A stretch of 64,000 bases of DNA, taken from positions 1 to 64,000 of the forward strand of contig NW_026516813.1 of assembly GCF_025766255.1 (NCBI RefSeq), written 5' to 3'. Every line of letters starts with the position of its first letter. The stretch's first letter is position 1. The notes under the pieces were generated by a model, which saw only the letters and a list, made by a program, of their open reading frames with translations, was not told the origin of the DNA and ran no database searches. The position numbers were made by a program, and so were the translations under genes. Below, piece after piece: positions 50,850-62,690 of this stretch. This stretch comes from Zychaea mexicana (lineage: Eukaryota > Mucoromycota > Mucoromycetes > Mucorales > Lichtheimiaceae).

Positions 50850-51436
50850 ATGGTGGTTGACGGATATTTTTTGTGTTCATCATTACATCTCACAATACCT
50901 TGTGATATTCAAGTGCTTTTCCTACTTTGCCTTGACTGTGGTATATTTTGCCTAACCCAACGCGCACATCAGAGTTTTGAGGGTTTTTGCCTTGACTGTG
51001 GTATAATTTGCCTAACCCAACGCGCACATCAGAGTTTTGAGGGTTTTTGTCGAGAGCTAGGCGGAAACATTTGGAGGCACGGTCATATTTCCTATGATAT
51101 AGTCAAAGAAAAAATTATTAGTCTACCATGATAACAGTAGCTAAGGGAGTTTACTTTATTGCACGCTCTGCGAAATTACCTCATCCCTTTGTATACGTGG
51201 CCCAGTTTTGGGGGATCGGCAATATCGATTTCGTCGAGGAGATACTGGTCACTTCAATTCCCGAAGCTGATCGTTTTGAGGCATCCCTTCGACCGTTGAC
51301 AAGGAATCATCGTCGTGCTAGGTGCACTTACCCAGGTGAAGGCGCCGCCGGGCAACGCAGGACTCAACCAGAGCCCTGCTCTTCAATAGTGGGCTATGCA
51401 ATCGATTATAATAACGAAGAAATTTATCAAAACTGA
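50850..51436 (+). pseudogene. Two adjacent short ORFs, possible element remnant
   Basis: ORF A (50850-51131, 93 aa) and ORF B (51128-51436, 102 aa) overlap by 4 nt in different frames. A contains an exact in-frame 20-residue duplication (LDCGI[F/I]CLTQRAHQSFEGFC) and ends ELGGNIWRHGHISYDIVKEK; B holds IARSAKLPHPFVYVAQFW and FVEEILVTSIPEADRFEASL. Both have protein-like composition but match nothing I know. They lie just inside the single pogo-like terminus, so they may be what is left of that element's gene. Confidence 0.35.
50926..51045. repeat. 60-bp perfect-period tandem duplication
   Basis: Two copies of a 60-bp unit (TTTGCCTTGACTGTGGTATA ...) at 50926-50985 and 50986-51045 differ by about one base. 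The period is a multiple of three, so ORF A stays open. The near identity implies a recent event. Confidence 0.9.
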
Positions 51437-52573
51437 TAAATACTCACACGAATGACAACTTCTCACACAGCTTCACAGCATAAAAGCACAACTCAGATGA
51501 CGCTACCCTGTGCAGGTCAGTGCCCGAGAAAGAGCGTGAGAAAGAGCGAGAGAGAGAGACAGAGCGAGAGAGAGAGAGAGAGACAAAGAGAGACAAAACT
51601 ATAAAGGAAAAAATGAAAAGAACGTTAGACCATTGGTTGCAAATAAAGAATCACTCATCGTGACGATCAAACAGCAACTGCACTGACAGAATGTTAATGA
51701 ATGCATACGGGGCAAGCGCGTTGAAAGTTAGGAAGAAAAGTCAACGTCTCGATGAGTCGTGCAGTATGCTACTTTTATAACCTATTTGATCATATCAATC
51801 ACATGGTTTCACTAGTGTCGTCAGCAGCACCTTTCATCAATGACCACTGGTAAATAGAGAATGGTAATGGACTTCTTTTCATCGCACACAAAGGGATCCT
51901 TTTATCTTTAATACTGCTTCTTTTGACAGAGCATACTACTACTTAATCCACCATCCAAACATTCTATCAGTGATCAAACAAAACGTAAGTGATAAATCTT
52001 GTATCAGTTATGCGCAAATTCATTACGCATTTTAATAGGACCTTGTATAGACAAATGGCATTGCATAATGGTATGATGTATATGTGATGAAACACCTATT
52101 TAGTACGGGTTCTCTCCGATCTGTGATATACCGGGAACAGTGCTATAACTATCATTCATCAGTAAAAATATCCATTTAAAAAATACACAAAATGTCCTTG
52201 CACCTATGACCCCATGTAAGCCTGCAATTGTCGTTGTTTTTATGCGTTTTGGTTCTTTCAACTAGAGACACTACTATGCCATATGCAGCAGTATTTCGAG
52301 TGTAACACATAAAAGCTTATTCAAAGCTGTCATTGACTGCTTTAAGGATTCTTATACAGCCTTCTGATTGGCCACAAGGTAAGCCCAGGAACTACCATTT
52401 TTTTATCACACCGCTGCTGCCTCGGTAGGGCTTTCAAATTGTGTTCGTGTGAATCTTAAAAAATAAAAGAAACTTCGTCCTTTCTTCATTTACACACCTC
52501 TCCCCTATGCATATTTCATACGTCCTTGTCATTACCTTTGATCGAACCAAATACGTCCCGTTTCTCACTCACC
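51437..52573. other. Intergenic region with GA-rich tract
   Basis: A (GA)n-type purine tract spans about 51521-51600. The rest is AT-rich, with no supported gene. Confidence 0.45.
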
Positions 52574-54252
52574 ATGATGACAGCAACATTATGCAACGTT
52601 GTATTCACTGAAACCAAACCATTCAATGTCAACACATCAACACCAACCAAAAAGCGGCTTGACCAAGCTTACGATCTGTTGCATCTCCACGTTCTGGATG
52701 CGAAAACCTGGCAATAATAAGCAAGTTATCGAAACGCCATGGCCTCCAGCTACGAGAGTGTACCCCTTTCACCAAGATTTGCAAAAAAGCGACAGCATAC
52801 AACTGGAGACAACTCCACCGATCGCTGCAAAGAGGTTGCTGCAGCTTGTGGCGATAGCATACTTGAAAGGTTAATGCATTTATTTGTTTTCAACGCGCAA
52901 GCTGGCGCGAATAATAAATCCTAACGGCGTGAGTACTGTCGCGGTACTGCAACACACTGACTCGTTCTTGGTAGAAGAGACAAATTGACTCGAGATATGC
53001 GATCTCGAGAATTATAAGGTCTGTTTTTACTGCTTCAATGCATGTGTTTGATAGCATCAAGCATATTCAAAAGTACTCACTTCCCTTTTTTATTCTCAAA
53101 CACACAAAACCAGACAAGTCAAGCAGCAAGCTCCACCACCATCATCGACAGCAGCCACCGTGAAAGACGATAAAGTCGAACATTCACTGGATTTTTCTAG
53201 TAAAATCGAACTCGACGAGGACGGTATTATCCGCCGAGAAAACGAAAAAGCCTTAGATGAATCAGCTACTGCTGCAGCCGCATTAAAGATCTTGATAGGC
53301 TCCAACGACAACACAACAACCGAATGCCCAAAGGCATCTTGGATATCAATTTTTCGAAATCAACCGCGAATACAAGTAGCTGTTAGCTGATTCGCCGATC
53401 GATTGAAAAAATACAAGAACTTTGATCGGCTCGTACAAAGATGAAGGCAATCAACTGTTTGAAGAAGTCCGGCAATATCTACAAATCAGCAGCTGGGATG
53501 ACATTCTTGGATATGTTGGAGAAAGCAGTAGCGATGGCAGTAGCAGTGGCAGTAAAGGAGACGATGAAGGCGACGACGATAATATCAATGAAGTCAAGCA
53601 ACAAAAGAAGCAGAAAACATACGAAACGATCACCTTCAGTCTGCGATCCGTCATACGTCCTGAAATCAATCACACCAACTTTCTGCAAGCACTCCAAGAT
53701 GAACAACAAAGAGTCGGTCAATGTGTGCATGAACTAAGTCAAAGGGTGCACACATTGACCGATCTCATAGCGACTGGTGCGGTAGCGCAACTGGTCGGCA
53801 TTGACATCGATCGAGACATTTTTGATATCAGACATCTTGCCCCAAAGTTTCCGTTTGCGACAAATGCCACCACAGAAGTGTAAGTCGCGCCTATCACAAA
53901 AGAGCACGATCAAAAAAACATTGAAAAGCAATCGCATTTATACCTTTGAGAATCTTTCCAATATACTTTCAGGTATGTTTGATGGAGTCTGGTGGAATGG
54001 AGGAAATGTACCGCGTCAGCTGTTAAACATGTTCTGATAAACTGTGATGCTGACATAGGTTGCGTTGGTTCGAATATAAATGCGAAGAGAGATCCGGTTA
54101 TATTTCGGAATATACGCGAACAGATCATGGCTCAGAAAATCTGTTGAATAAAAGGAAGATATCTCGTTTACAGGTGTTTTGGGCGCGGCCTTACTTATAT
54201 TTTCCACAGCGGCGAAGAATTTTTGGAACAGGAAGCGCCATAACCGCGATCT
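52574..54252 (+). other. Unresolved gene candidate or decayed gene
   Basis: Several protein-like pieces lie in order on the plus strand. An ATG at 52739 opens MASSYESVPLSPRFAKKRQ and can splice (GTTAAT donor after 52867, CCAG acceptor before 53114) into VKDDKVEHSLDFSSKIELDE. A second frame from about 53422 to 53883 runs LIGSYKDEGNQLFEEVRQYL, an acidic Ser/Asp block, then VGQCVHELSQRVHTLTDLIA and GIDIDRDIFDIRHLAPKFPF. A GTAAGT donor at 53882 can join an acceptor before 54059 to give LRWFEYKCEERSGYISEYTR and DHGSENLLNKRKISRLQ. The first and second blocks do not connect in frame, and another ORF at 52574 ends in two stops. This is either a gene whose splicing I failed to resolve or one broken by the adjacent transposon. 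Confidence 0.35.
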
Positions 54253-55755
54253 ATGCATTCTCACTTTTGCCCTGCTTCGTTTGAATTTGGCATCCCGTCG
54301 GACCACACGCTTTCTGGAACTCCACGCGCAACATGCCCAGCTCAAGAAAACGCAAAAGGAGGAAGAAACTCAAGAAAGAAAGGTGGTGACACAGTCGAAA
54401 AGAAGGCGCGTAAAATGGTCGACTACTATACCAAGGATCTGGCTTGGGCGATTATAAAAGGGCGGGATTGCGCGGCGATTAACAAGTTGCTCGAAAAAGT
54501 TGAGGAATGGAATACAAAGGTATCGAAGCAGCTTGCGTAAAAATGTTGTTTATATGCAGCCTGATCCTAATCGCTTTGTTTGCTTATCTTCTTTGTATAC
54601 AGCTGCAAGGGTCTTCCGAAAGGACCAAAAGCAAGTGTCGCTGGAAGTGAAGAGTCATCGACGAAGCAGAAACTTCGACGGACCGCGAAAGAAGCCAAAG
54701 AATGCCATCCACTCTTCTTTCCGCAGAAGTACGCTGCAGCTCATACGCCTGGATTGACACCGCTGCAGAAAGCAACGGCAGCAATTCGCCAAATGGCATA
54801 TGGCGTATCTGCCGATTCGACCGACGAATATGTTCGCCTGGGTGCAAGCACTGCTCTTGAGTGCCTAAAGCGCTTCTGCTTGGCAATCAGCCGCATCTTT
54901 GGTGACGATACCTGCGCTCACCAAACGAGGATGATATCAACCGGCTTCTTGAAATGGCGGAAAAATCGCGGGTTCCCTGGCATGCTCGGTTTCTTGGACT
55001 GCATGCATTGGGAATGGAAAAACTGTCCTGCCGGATGGAAAGGCCAATATCAAGGCAAAGAGAAGAAAGCTACAGTTATCCTTGAGGCTGTAGGAGACTT
55101 CGAAACATGGATCTGGCACGCTTTCCCCGGTCTCCCCGGTACGCTGAATGACATCAATGACTTGCAGCGTTCCCCCATCTTCGATGATCTGGCGTCTGAT
55201 GTTACGTCGCCCGTTAACTTTCCTGTCAATGGCCACAACTACACCAAAGGCTATTATTTAGTTGATGGTATTTACCCGTGGTGGGCTACCTTTATGGATC
55301 CGATTGAGAAGAAAAAAAAGGTAAAGTTTACAAATGCATATGTAGAGCAACAACTCTAACTACTTATATAGTTGTTTACCGCCATGCAAGAAGCGTACCG
55401 TAAGGATGTCGAGCGTGCCTTTGGGATCTTGCAAAGTAGATCTGCTGTGATTCGACACCCAGCAAGTCTATGGCAACCTGACGATCTTTCAATGGTTGTG
55501 CGAGCATGCATAATCTTGCATAATATGATTGTTGAAGATCAGCGCTGCAATCCAGAAGAGGATGTTGCTAATGACAACGAAGCCGAAGTATTGCGAAGTG
55601 TTGGATCGGCGCCCCTTTTGACAGTTCGCAGGGATCCAAACACCATGAGCGAATATTTGAATCGCTATGATGAGATCAAGGATGTTGCGGTCCACGATCA
55701 ACTCAAGAACGACCTCGTTGAGCATTTATGGCAGCACCAAGGCAATATGATTTAG
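54253..55755 (+). CDS. PIF/Harbinger transposase (DDE_Tnp_4 type)
   Basis: Likely exons 54253-54536, 54603-55320 and 55372-55755; 461 aa. The last intron (51 bp, GTAAAG...TATAG) is well supported; the first exon is tentative. The catalytic core is clear: GLTPLQKATAAIRQMAYGVS, RLGASTALECLKRFCLAI, MLGFLDCMHWEWKNCPAGWK (first Asp), LPGTLNDINDLQRSP (second Asp), GYYLVDGIYPWWATF, MQEAYRKDVERAFGILQSR (third acidic residue, Glu) and ACIILHNMIVEDQR. It would cut and paste the element with ORF1 as partner. Between about 54907 and 54966 the ORF is open but reads the wrong frame: frame +2 there gives YLRSPNEDDINRLLEMAEKS, the usual family sequence, so a one-base loss is compensated 60 bp later by a one-base gain. 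The protein is therefore probably impaired. Confidence 0.85.
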
Positions 55756-55917
55756 TAAACACAAAAGAGATGATTTTATTATATTGTTTTCTATTACTCG
55801 TCAACTTTGTCGTCGGTAGTCTGTTGAACTTCTACGTCCTGGGCAATGGCTTTTTTTGCGATTCTGGCCTTTACATTGGCCAAAGCCTCGTCTTTTCTCA
55901 GCGTCCAATACTCGAGT

Positions 55918-56690
55918 TTAGCTGCTGAGTGTCTGCTGAGCTCGTATCACTTCATCGTCGTTCATTTTCTCCTGGAGCTCGATGCGCCTGCGGTTGTTCT
56001 TAACCTGCTCCTCTTCAGCCTTCGCCAATCGAGCATAATTACTGTCCAATTTACGCTTGCGCATACCAGCCTCCTTCTCTTGCTCCTTGACTTTCTTGCA
56101 ACCGATTGGGCGCTTCACATACTCAGGTGCGCTTTGATTTGTCACGCTGACATACTTGTTGCTGAGCTTTGGTTGATCATGAAGCTCGTTGTAACAGTGT
56201 CGATACTTCCAAGCAGCTTTCGCAGCTTTCTTATACAGCGTTACTGCGTAGCCTATTTTAACTCACATACATACACTAGAACTGGTATCGTATCGTTTAC
56301 GAAAGCTAGCATCCCTAAACCTCACTTGCTTCGCTGTTCCGCTTTGTTTCGCGCAGGAGCTTGTGCAAGACGACCGCAGTATCTAGACGCCTCTCTTTGG
56401 ATGTTACTCCTTCGGCTCGAGAGGGCTCTCTGGAGTCCATACATCCCTATCTCCTCCTCTTTGGAGAAAAATCTTTGTAGATAGCCTCCCAAATTTTTTA
56501 GAGTGGTACATCGATGCCCTTTGACGAACGAGTGGAGGTGGCAAGCCAAGATTGACACAACGCGAATTTAATTTCACTCTGCGCTAAAATAGAATCTAGC
56601 ACAAAACGTTGGCGCAAGAAATACGTCCGCTTGGAACTTGATCGTGCGAACGCTGGTCGCGAATTCCGAAAGGGTCGCAAAAAAAGAATC
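55918..56690 (-). pseudogene. Harbinger ORF1 (Myb/NAM-like DNA-binding accessory gene), decayed
   Basis: On the minus strand the C-terminal part is open: LYKKAAKAAWKYRHCYNELH, YVKRPIGCKKVKEQEKE, and a coiled tail RLAKAEEEQVKNNRRRIELQ ending at the stop at 55918. Upstream, pieces of the Myb-like N-terminal domain survive in different frames: FALCQSWLATSTRSSKGIDV followed by a stop, KIWEAIYKDF, then after a frame change QRALSSRRSNIQREASRYCG. In Harbinger elements this protein guides the transposase to the ends. The in-frame stop and frameshift make this copy non-functional. Confidence 0.6.
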
Positions 56691-57964
56691 TAGGATTTCA
56701 ACCTCTATGGAAGACTCCAAGGTATACGGGTATTAGTCCTAATATGAAGTCACGAGTAAACTACGAGAGCATGTGTAGAAGGTATTTATACTACGCGTGA
56801 TAATTATAGGAGCTGCCATCATAGCATGTTGGTAGCACCCGAGCTGACGTGCCTACCCACGACATCATGTGTTGCTGTTTTGTCTGTGATCAGCGTGACA
56901 CACAACAACAGGGTTCATCATGATCAGTGCTATCTCTTCCTAATTTCATATTCTCGTGACAACTAACGCATATTTTTAGAATACTGGTCACTTTTATGAT
57001 ATTTATTATGTTATAGATACGCACTTTTATGTATAATCTAACATCTTTATTCAATGTGAAGATAAATAATCTCTAAGATCAGTAATTCAATAAGCGCCAA
57101 TTGAAGAACACAGCACTTATTAAAGATGGACAACGTGCTTGCTTTTTTACACTACAACCAATTCGTGCGTAGTAGATACACATTCTCTGAACTGGCGGAG
57201 CAACCGCTCTTTCGGTGCTTGTGTCAACAAACATTTGATGTGATTGTTTGCCCCACGTCGATCCCCACAATATTTCAATTGCCTATTTCGGGCCAGCCTT
57301 TGGCAACTTATTGATAGATGATAATGACAAGTGGCATATATATGTATATATACACATCTTACTCAAGAGCAGTAGGATGGGGATTTTCTCTTAAAGAAAT
57401 CTACTCAGTACCAAACTGTTTTCGTTGCCGTGACATAACCTAAATTATTGCTATCATACATTGTTATGCATTGTTGCTTTATAACAGAATATTGCTTAAA
57501 AAACCCCCTCATTTCTCCTTCAATTTCTCAGATGAAGCAGTGTCTATAATGAAAGGTGCTGTCCTGTTAGAAAGTTAAAATGAAAATAATGCGTCCTTTT
57601 ACAGAAAAAAACTATAGAGTGCCATGATGAGAAAGAGAGGGGGGGGAGGGAACTACCGACAGCCAAAGAGAGCTTCTCCGCCTTGCGGTCAACTTCTAAT
57701 CTGGAAAGAAAAAAAAATTCAATTTACAGCGGTCTTCTTTTATTTAACTTTGTTCATTTGTTCAACATCCCTATAACACTCATTTTTGCGCACAACCCAC
57801 AAAAAAGAAAGAAGAAGAGGAAGAGGAAGAGGAAAACAACACTCCAAAACAAAAGATACGAACTAACGACGAACTATACAAACCAAGGCGCGACGCGAGG
57901 CTAACAATTTGAGCTGTGAAAAAGAATACAAGACGTTTTGGTGCGGTAGCTTCATTATTCAACC
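56691..57964. other. Intergenic region, likely transposon flank and PGAP1 promoter
   Basis: No supported gene. A 62-aa ORF at 57126-57314 has no family features. The last 250 bp are purine-rich leader of the gene starting at 57965. Confidence 0.4.
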
Positions 57965-60900
57965 ATGAATGCCTCGTCGTCGCCGCCGCCATCATCGCCT
58001 GACAGCACAGACGATGAGCCACCACTGTCGAGTCGAGAAAAACATATATCACAAGCACCACATTTCCGCATTGATCATTCACCATCACTACGTCCCATCT
58101 CGAACTCTTCACCTACCACAACTTCACCATCACCGCCTTCATCACCGTCCACTATTCCTACAACAACTTCCACTACAAGTACAACGCGCACTGTTGCCAA
58201 CATTACAACAACCACCAGCATACCATCCACACAAAAACCATTTACACTACCACGAGCTTATAGAATTACACGATACAGCCGCTACTTTATAATCCTATCC
58301 ATACTCCTATCTTTTATAACTATTTTTGTCATGTTAGACTCATTTTTGCATCATCAACGAGACGTCGATGGATGTCAGGACAGTTTCATGCAGCCAGTAT
58401 ATCTTCGACAGTCCGGATTTGATAGCGAAATGACTCGATTTGCAAGTAAATACGCGCTTTACTTGTATCGAGAAAAAGATGTTGATCTTTCCGACCAGGT
58501 AAAAAATATCAATGTTTTTGACGAAGCATATGACTCTCTCTCTCTCTCCCTGTCTTATTATTGCGCAACGTTTTTTTTATGGGGAGGAGGAGACGGACGA
58601 TGAGGAGAAGACACATTGGAGTTATGAAACTAATATAAATATGGGAAACTAATTCTTTGGGTAAAAAAAAAACACATGTATACTAGCCTACGGGAGTTCC
58701 AGTACTGTTTATTCCTGGCCATGCAGGGAGTCATAAGCAAATACGATCCATAGCCGCCGAAACAGCGTATGCCTATTATCAGCATTACGCCACACATCCA
58801 GAAATTCCAAAGCAAGGCGTCAGGAATCTCGATTTTTTTACGGGTTAGTTTTAGAAAGGAGAGAAAAAGCTTTCGATGTGGAACAGAGAGAACAGGCGGA
58901 TTGTTTCTTTTGTTGGTACCGGAAAACTCATACTTTCTCACGTAAACCAACAACACGTTTGGGGATTACATTAGTGGATTTTCACGAAGAGTTTTCTGCG
59001 TTGCATGGACAATCTTTACTCGAGCAGGCCGAGTATCTCAACGATGCAATCGACTATATCCTCAAACTCTACCCACGATCCCGTAAATCCCGACGCTATC
59101 CTGACCCAACATCTGTTCTGATCATCGGCCATTCCATGGGTGGTGTTGTTGCACGCAGCATGTTTATGATCAACAATTACCAGCCAGGATCCATCAACAC
59201 CATCATCACGCTATCGACGCCGCACATTTTACCGCCTGCACCGTTTGATTGGAAAATATCCAAGATTTACGACGACATGCATCGGTATTGGGTCAACGGG
59301 TACAACACGCATTCTCACGATCTATCGGCAACGACAAAGACAGCGACGGACTATCACCACTGGGCCTCACTCAAGGACGTGATGCTCATTTCGATTGCCG
59401 GTGGCACGTTGGACAATATTGTGTGCTCCGACTCGGCCAACGTCGGTGCATTTATACCGGCATCCAATGGATTCACAGTGTTCACAACCGCGGTTCCCCA
59501 AGTGTGGACGGGTACGGATCATTTATCCATCTATTCGTGCAAACAGTTGGTGCGAGTCTTGGCAAAAAGCATGCTGGATATTGTCGACACCCGACGTGCA
59601 ACCCAGACCAAGTCACTAGAAGATCGCATGGCTGTCATGAAAAAGGCGTTTCTTAGTGGATTGGAAGACAGAACGCAGGGTTTATCCCTAGGTATCTTGA
59701 AGAATCTTTTTCATTTGGATATTGATGGCGTGGTCGTCTACATATAAAGACGATCATTTATATAACTCTTTTGTCCTTTTAAATAGGTCGCCCAAATCAC
59801 AGCCAGATGTCCGACCGCGATCTGCGATCATTAAAGATCGGGGAGCGACTGGTAATTATAGACGACGACGGCGACAACACCGCCGCCCCTGTACGACTCT
59901 CATTATTGCCAAGATCGACAGATGCCACGGCATTCTCCGTCTTGACCGATCAACCTATCGGTGTTGACGGGTCCCGATTTTCCTTGGTCTTTTGCAACAT
60001 GATGGACCGGGTTTCAACAAGTGACAACACGCGACTCGTGTGTCAACCTGCAGATGAAGCCGCTGTGCTTGTACCTGCATCTACCGAGCGTGACAACCAT
60101 CCATTCTCGGGTCGCACCTTTTCATTTGCCAGCGTTCGATATGATGAAATGAAGCAATACCAATGGTTTGGTGTGATGGATGACGGCGTAGGCAGTAGTA
60201 GTAGCAGTGGTAGCAGTGGTGGATTTTTAATAGCAGAGTCATTCAATCCTGAGGAGGGCAAACACAAGTACACAATCGACACATCGATGCTATCCATTGC
60301 CATGAAAGGCGTTCACGTCAATGTCAAACCAGCGCTGTTCTCATCCATCCACATCCCATCGATCGAAAGCCCGATGCTTGCGTACCATCTCAAAGTGTCA
60401 CGACGTGGCTGTAGCAACATATTCGCGCCTTTTCTTCGACAGTCCATATCGACCATGCACGAATCCAAATTCTATGTCAATCTAGCGAATAGCCAAGATG
60501 AGACAGATGTTTCGTTACACGGACGCACCGCATTTTCGTCCATGGCAATCAGCACACGCGACGTCGATCATCGAGGACTGTCATTACAAGTTTGGATGGA
60601 CCCAACATGTGGTGACGAGCCGCTTAAAATTGACCTTGCGATCGATTGGTATGGCAGTGCAGGACGGATAGGTTTCCGCAATGGGATAATGCTGCTGGCA
60701 TATGCATTCATTATCGTGATGTTTGTTATTGCGGGACAGATCTATTGCTACAACAAGACAGGTAAGGAAACAAGAGTGCTTATTGAGTAGAGAGGGCTTG
60801 CTGATTGAGATGAAGCGTCTAACTGATGGTTTCTTTCCCCTCCCCCCTTCGCACACACCTAATTTAGGAATATTTCCGCATTTCGGACAAGGGCTTAGTT

Positions 60901-62084
60901 TTTGCATCCGACGCACGTTACCTGTCATTATACCCATTGTAGCACTCTGCAGCATCTATCAGTGCACGACACAGCACCATCTACCTGCATACACCACTGT
61001 TTTGAACGACCTGGATGTATCGATTGCTTGGCATGACCTGCTTATTGGAAACTCAGATCCGTTCTTCTGGTGGCTGCCCATTGTTGGCCTGCTGCTGAGT
61101 CTTGGCGCCATCTCGTTTGTGTGGTTGGTTGTGGAGTTGCTGCTGCATTTTTGTGCCAGCATTTCCTCGTTTCTCATTGGTCAGCGGTCCACCTTTGCCA
61201 CTACTACTACTACCTGGCGTTGGTGTAACCGAGCGAATGAAACGAGGAGTCAGAAATTTCAACGAAGAGCCATCACCACATTGGTGCTTTTTGTAATGGT
61301 GGCAACATGTATCCCGTATCAGTTTGTCTTTGTCGTGGCAGTCTTGGTGCATATCATTAGTTGTATCAGGTCATTGATACGGACATGGGCTGCGGTAAGT
61401 GGGTTTCATAAAAGGGAAAAAAATACAGATATATATATAATTCTAGAATGACCCAGAAAAGTTTAATATAACTCCACTCTTACTAATCGATTGCTATGGG
61501 CCTATTACCTACTACTACTACTACTACCACTGTCACTACTTTTGATGGAGTAACTTTAGCCGTTGCAAGGTTACAAACGAGCCAATCGCTACCATTACAT
61601 GCAATCGCTTCTACTGCTGATGATTACGCTGCTTCCATTCAATTTGCCTATTCTGGTTGTGTGGATACGTAATTTATCAGTTCATTGGTTCGTTCCGTTT
61701 TCATCCGACCACAATGTGTTTGCGATTGCACCGTTCATTCTGTACGTCGAGCTGCTGACAGGAAGTCGTAAGATGCTTCCTCGGACCCAGGGGTAAGTAG
61801 AGTGACATATGCACTTGGATCGATTAGAAGAAGAGGGTGGAGCTGACAACGGATATGGAAACTTACGTAGGCCTTGGCATTGGGGAACGTGCATTCTGAT
61901 CTACGGTGTGGTTGCATATACGTTCCTGTACGGGATCAAGTACACCCACTCGATTTACTTTCTGTCGAATCATATGATGGCTTGGTTTCTGCTGCTCCAC
62001 GCTCGAGATTCGCATTATGGACGAATGACGTATCGTTACGTAGCGGACCATGTGTATCCTTTCCGCAGCAAAAAGCATTCTTGA
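57965..62084 (+). CDS. GPI inositol-deacylase (PGAP1/Bst1)
   Basis: Seven exons: 57965-58498, 58687-58843, 58975-59691, 59787-60761, 60868-61394, 61560-61792, 61871-62084; 1118 aa, normal for the family. An ER membrane lipase that removes the acyl chain from GPI inositol, allowing GPI proteins to leave the ER. A Ser/Thr/Pro-rich cytosolic N-terminus precedes a signal-anchor (YFIILSILLSFITIFVML, about 105-125). The luminal alpha/beta-hydrolase part has GVPVLFIPGHAGSHKQIRSI, VDFHEEFSALHG and the nucleophile motif IIGHSMGGVVAR (Ser about 284), with ITLSTPH and GTDHLSIYSC supplying later catalytic-region residues. A beta-rich luminal stretch follows, then a C-terminal set of about eight membrane spans (LLAYAFIIVMFVIAGQIY, FWWLPIVGLLLSLGAISFVW, LVLFVMVATCIPYQFVFVVA and others). 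The exon 6 acceptor (ACTTTAG) and exon 7 acceptor (ACGTAG) were chosen because they alone keep the frame. Confidence 0.9.
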
Positions 62085-62690
62085 CACATATAATTACTCA
62101 TCACATACCACCTTCATCCACTCCCTGCGTGTATATCTTCACTCACTCTCCGCAACCCATCTCACTCATTTACACACACACACACACACTTTTTATATTT
62201 AACTATTTAATACTTCATTTTGTACTTATTCGTCTGTAGTTATTGTTTTTTGCGTTTTGTAGTTTCTTGTTAGAGGACAACGAGTAAAAACATCTTTCTT
62301 TCTCAAAACAACACCATGTCTTGCCAAAACAAAAAAGGGCTGTGTCATGATCCATTAGTCAGACTATGTGACCCTATCCTCGATGGACTGAACAACACCT
62401 GCATCCACACACACACACACACCCCACCCCCTCCCCCCCAACCCAAAGGTGCTGCGTAAAAACGCAAAAGGAGTATTGCGAAATGGTTAGGACATGTGAT
62501 AGCAAAAGGGCCACGGCCCATTAAATAAAAAGTTGCTAACAAACAAAGGCTCTTACAAACTGACCCACAGACGCAAACACGTAGAAAAAATTTGTGTGTG
62601 TTTCAAAAAAATCAAACCCTCTCTTTTTTAATCCCACCCTTTCTTAATTTTTACTGCTCCGTCTCTTTCTTCTTCTTTTTTCTCACTTTT
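62085..62690. other. Intergenic region
   Basis: The 3' flank of PGAP1 with (CA)n at about 62173-62188 and 62407-62422, then the CT-rich promoter of the RNA-binding protein gene. No gene seen. Confidence 0.5.

Larger units (their letters stand above)
54253..56690. mobile_element. PIF/Harbinger-type DNA transposon
   Basis: It carries the two genes typical of this superfamily in convergent orientation: a DDE transposase (plus strand, ending 55755) and a Myb/NAM-like ORF1 (minus strand, 56690 to 55918). I could not fix the terminal inverted repeats or the 3-bp target duplication, so the limits given are those of the coding parts only; the element probably extends further on each side. Confidence 0.75.

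Noticed and set aside
61447..61559. Alternative extra exon of PGAP1 starting after TTCTAG (NDPEKFNITPLLLIDCYG)
   Set aside because: It runs into a Tyr repeat and a stop with no good donor; the ACTTTAG acceptor at 61559 keeps the frame and the membrane span.
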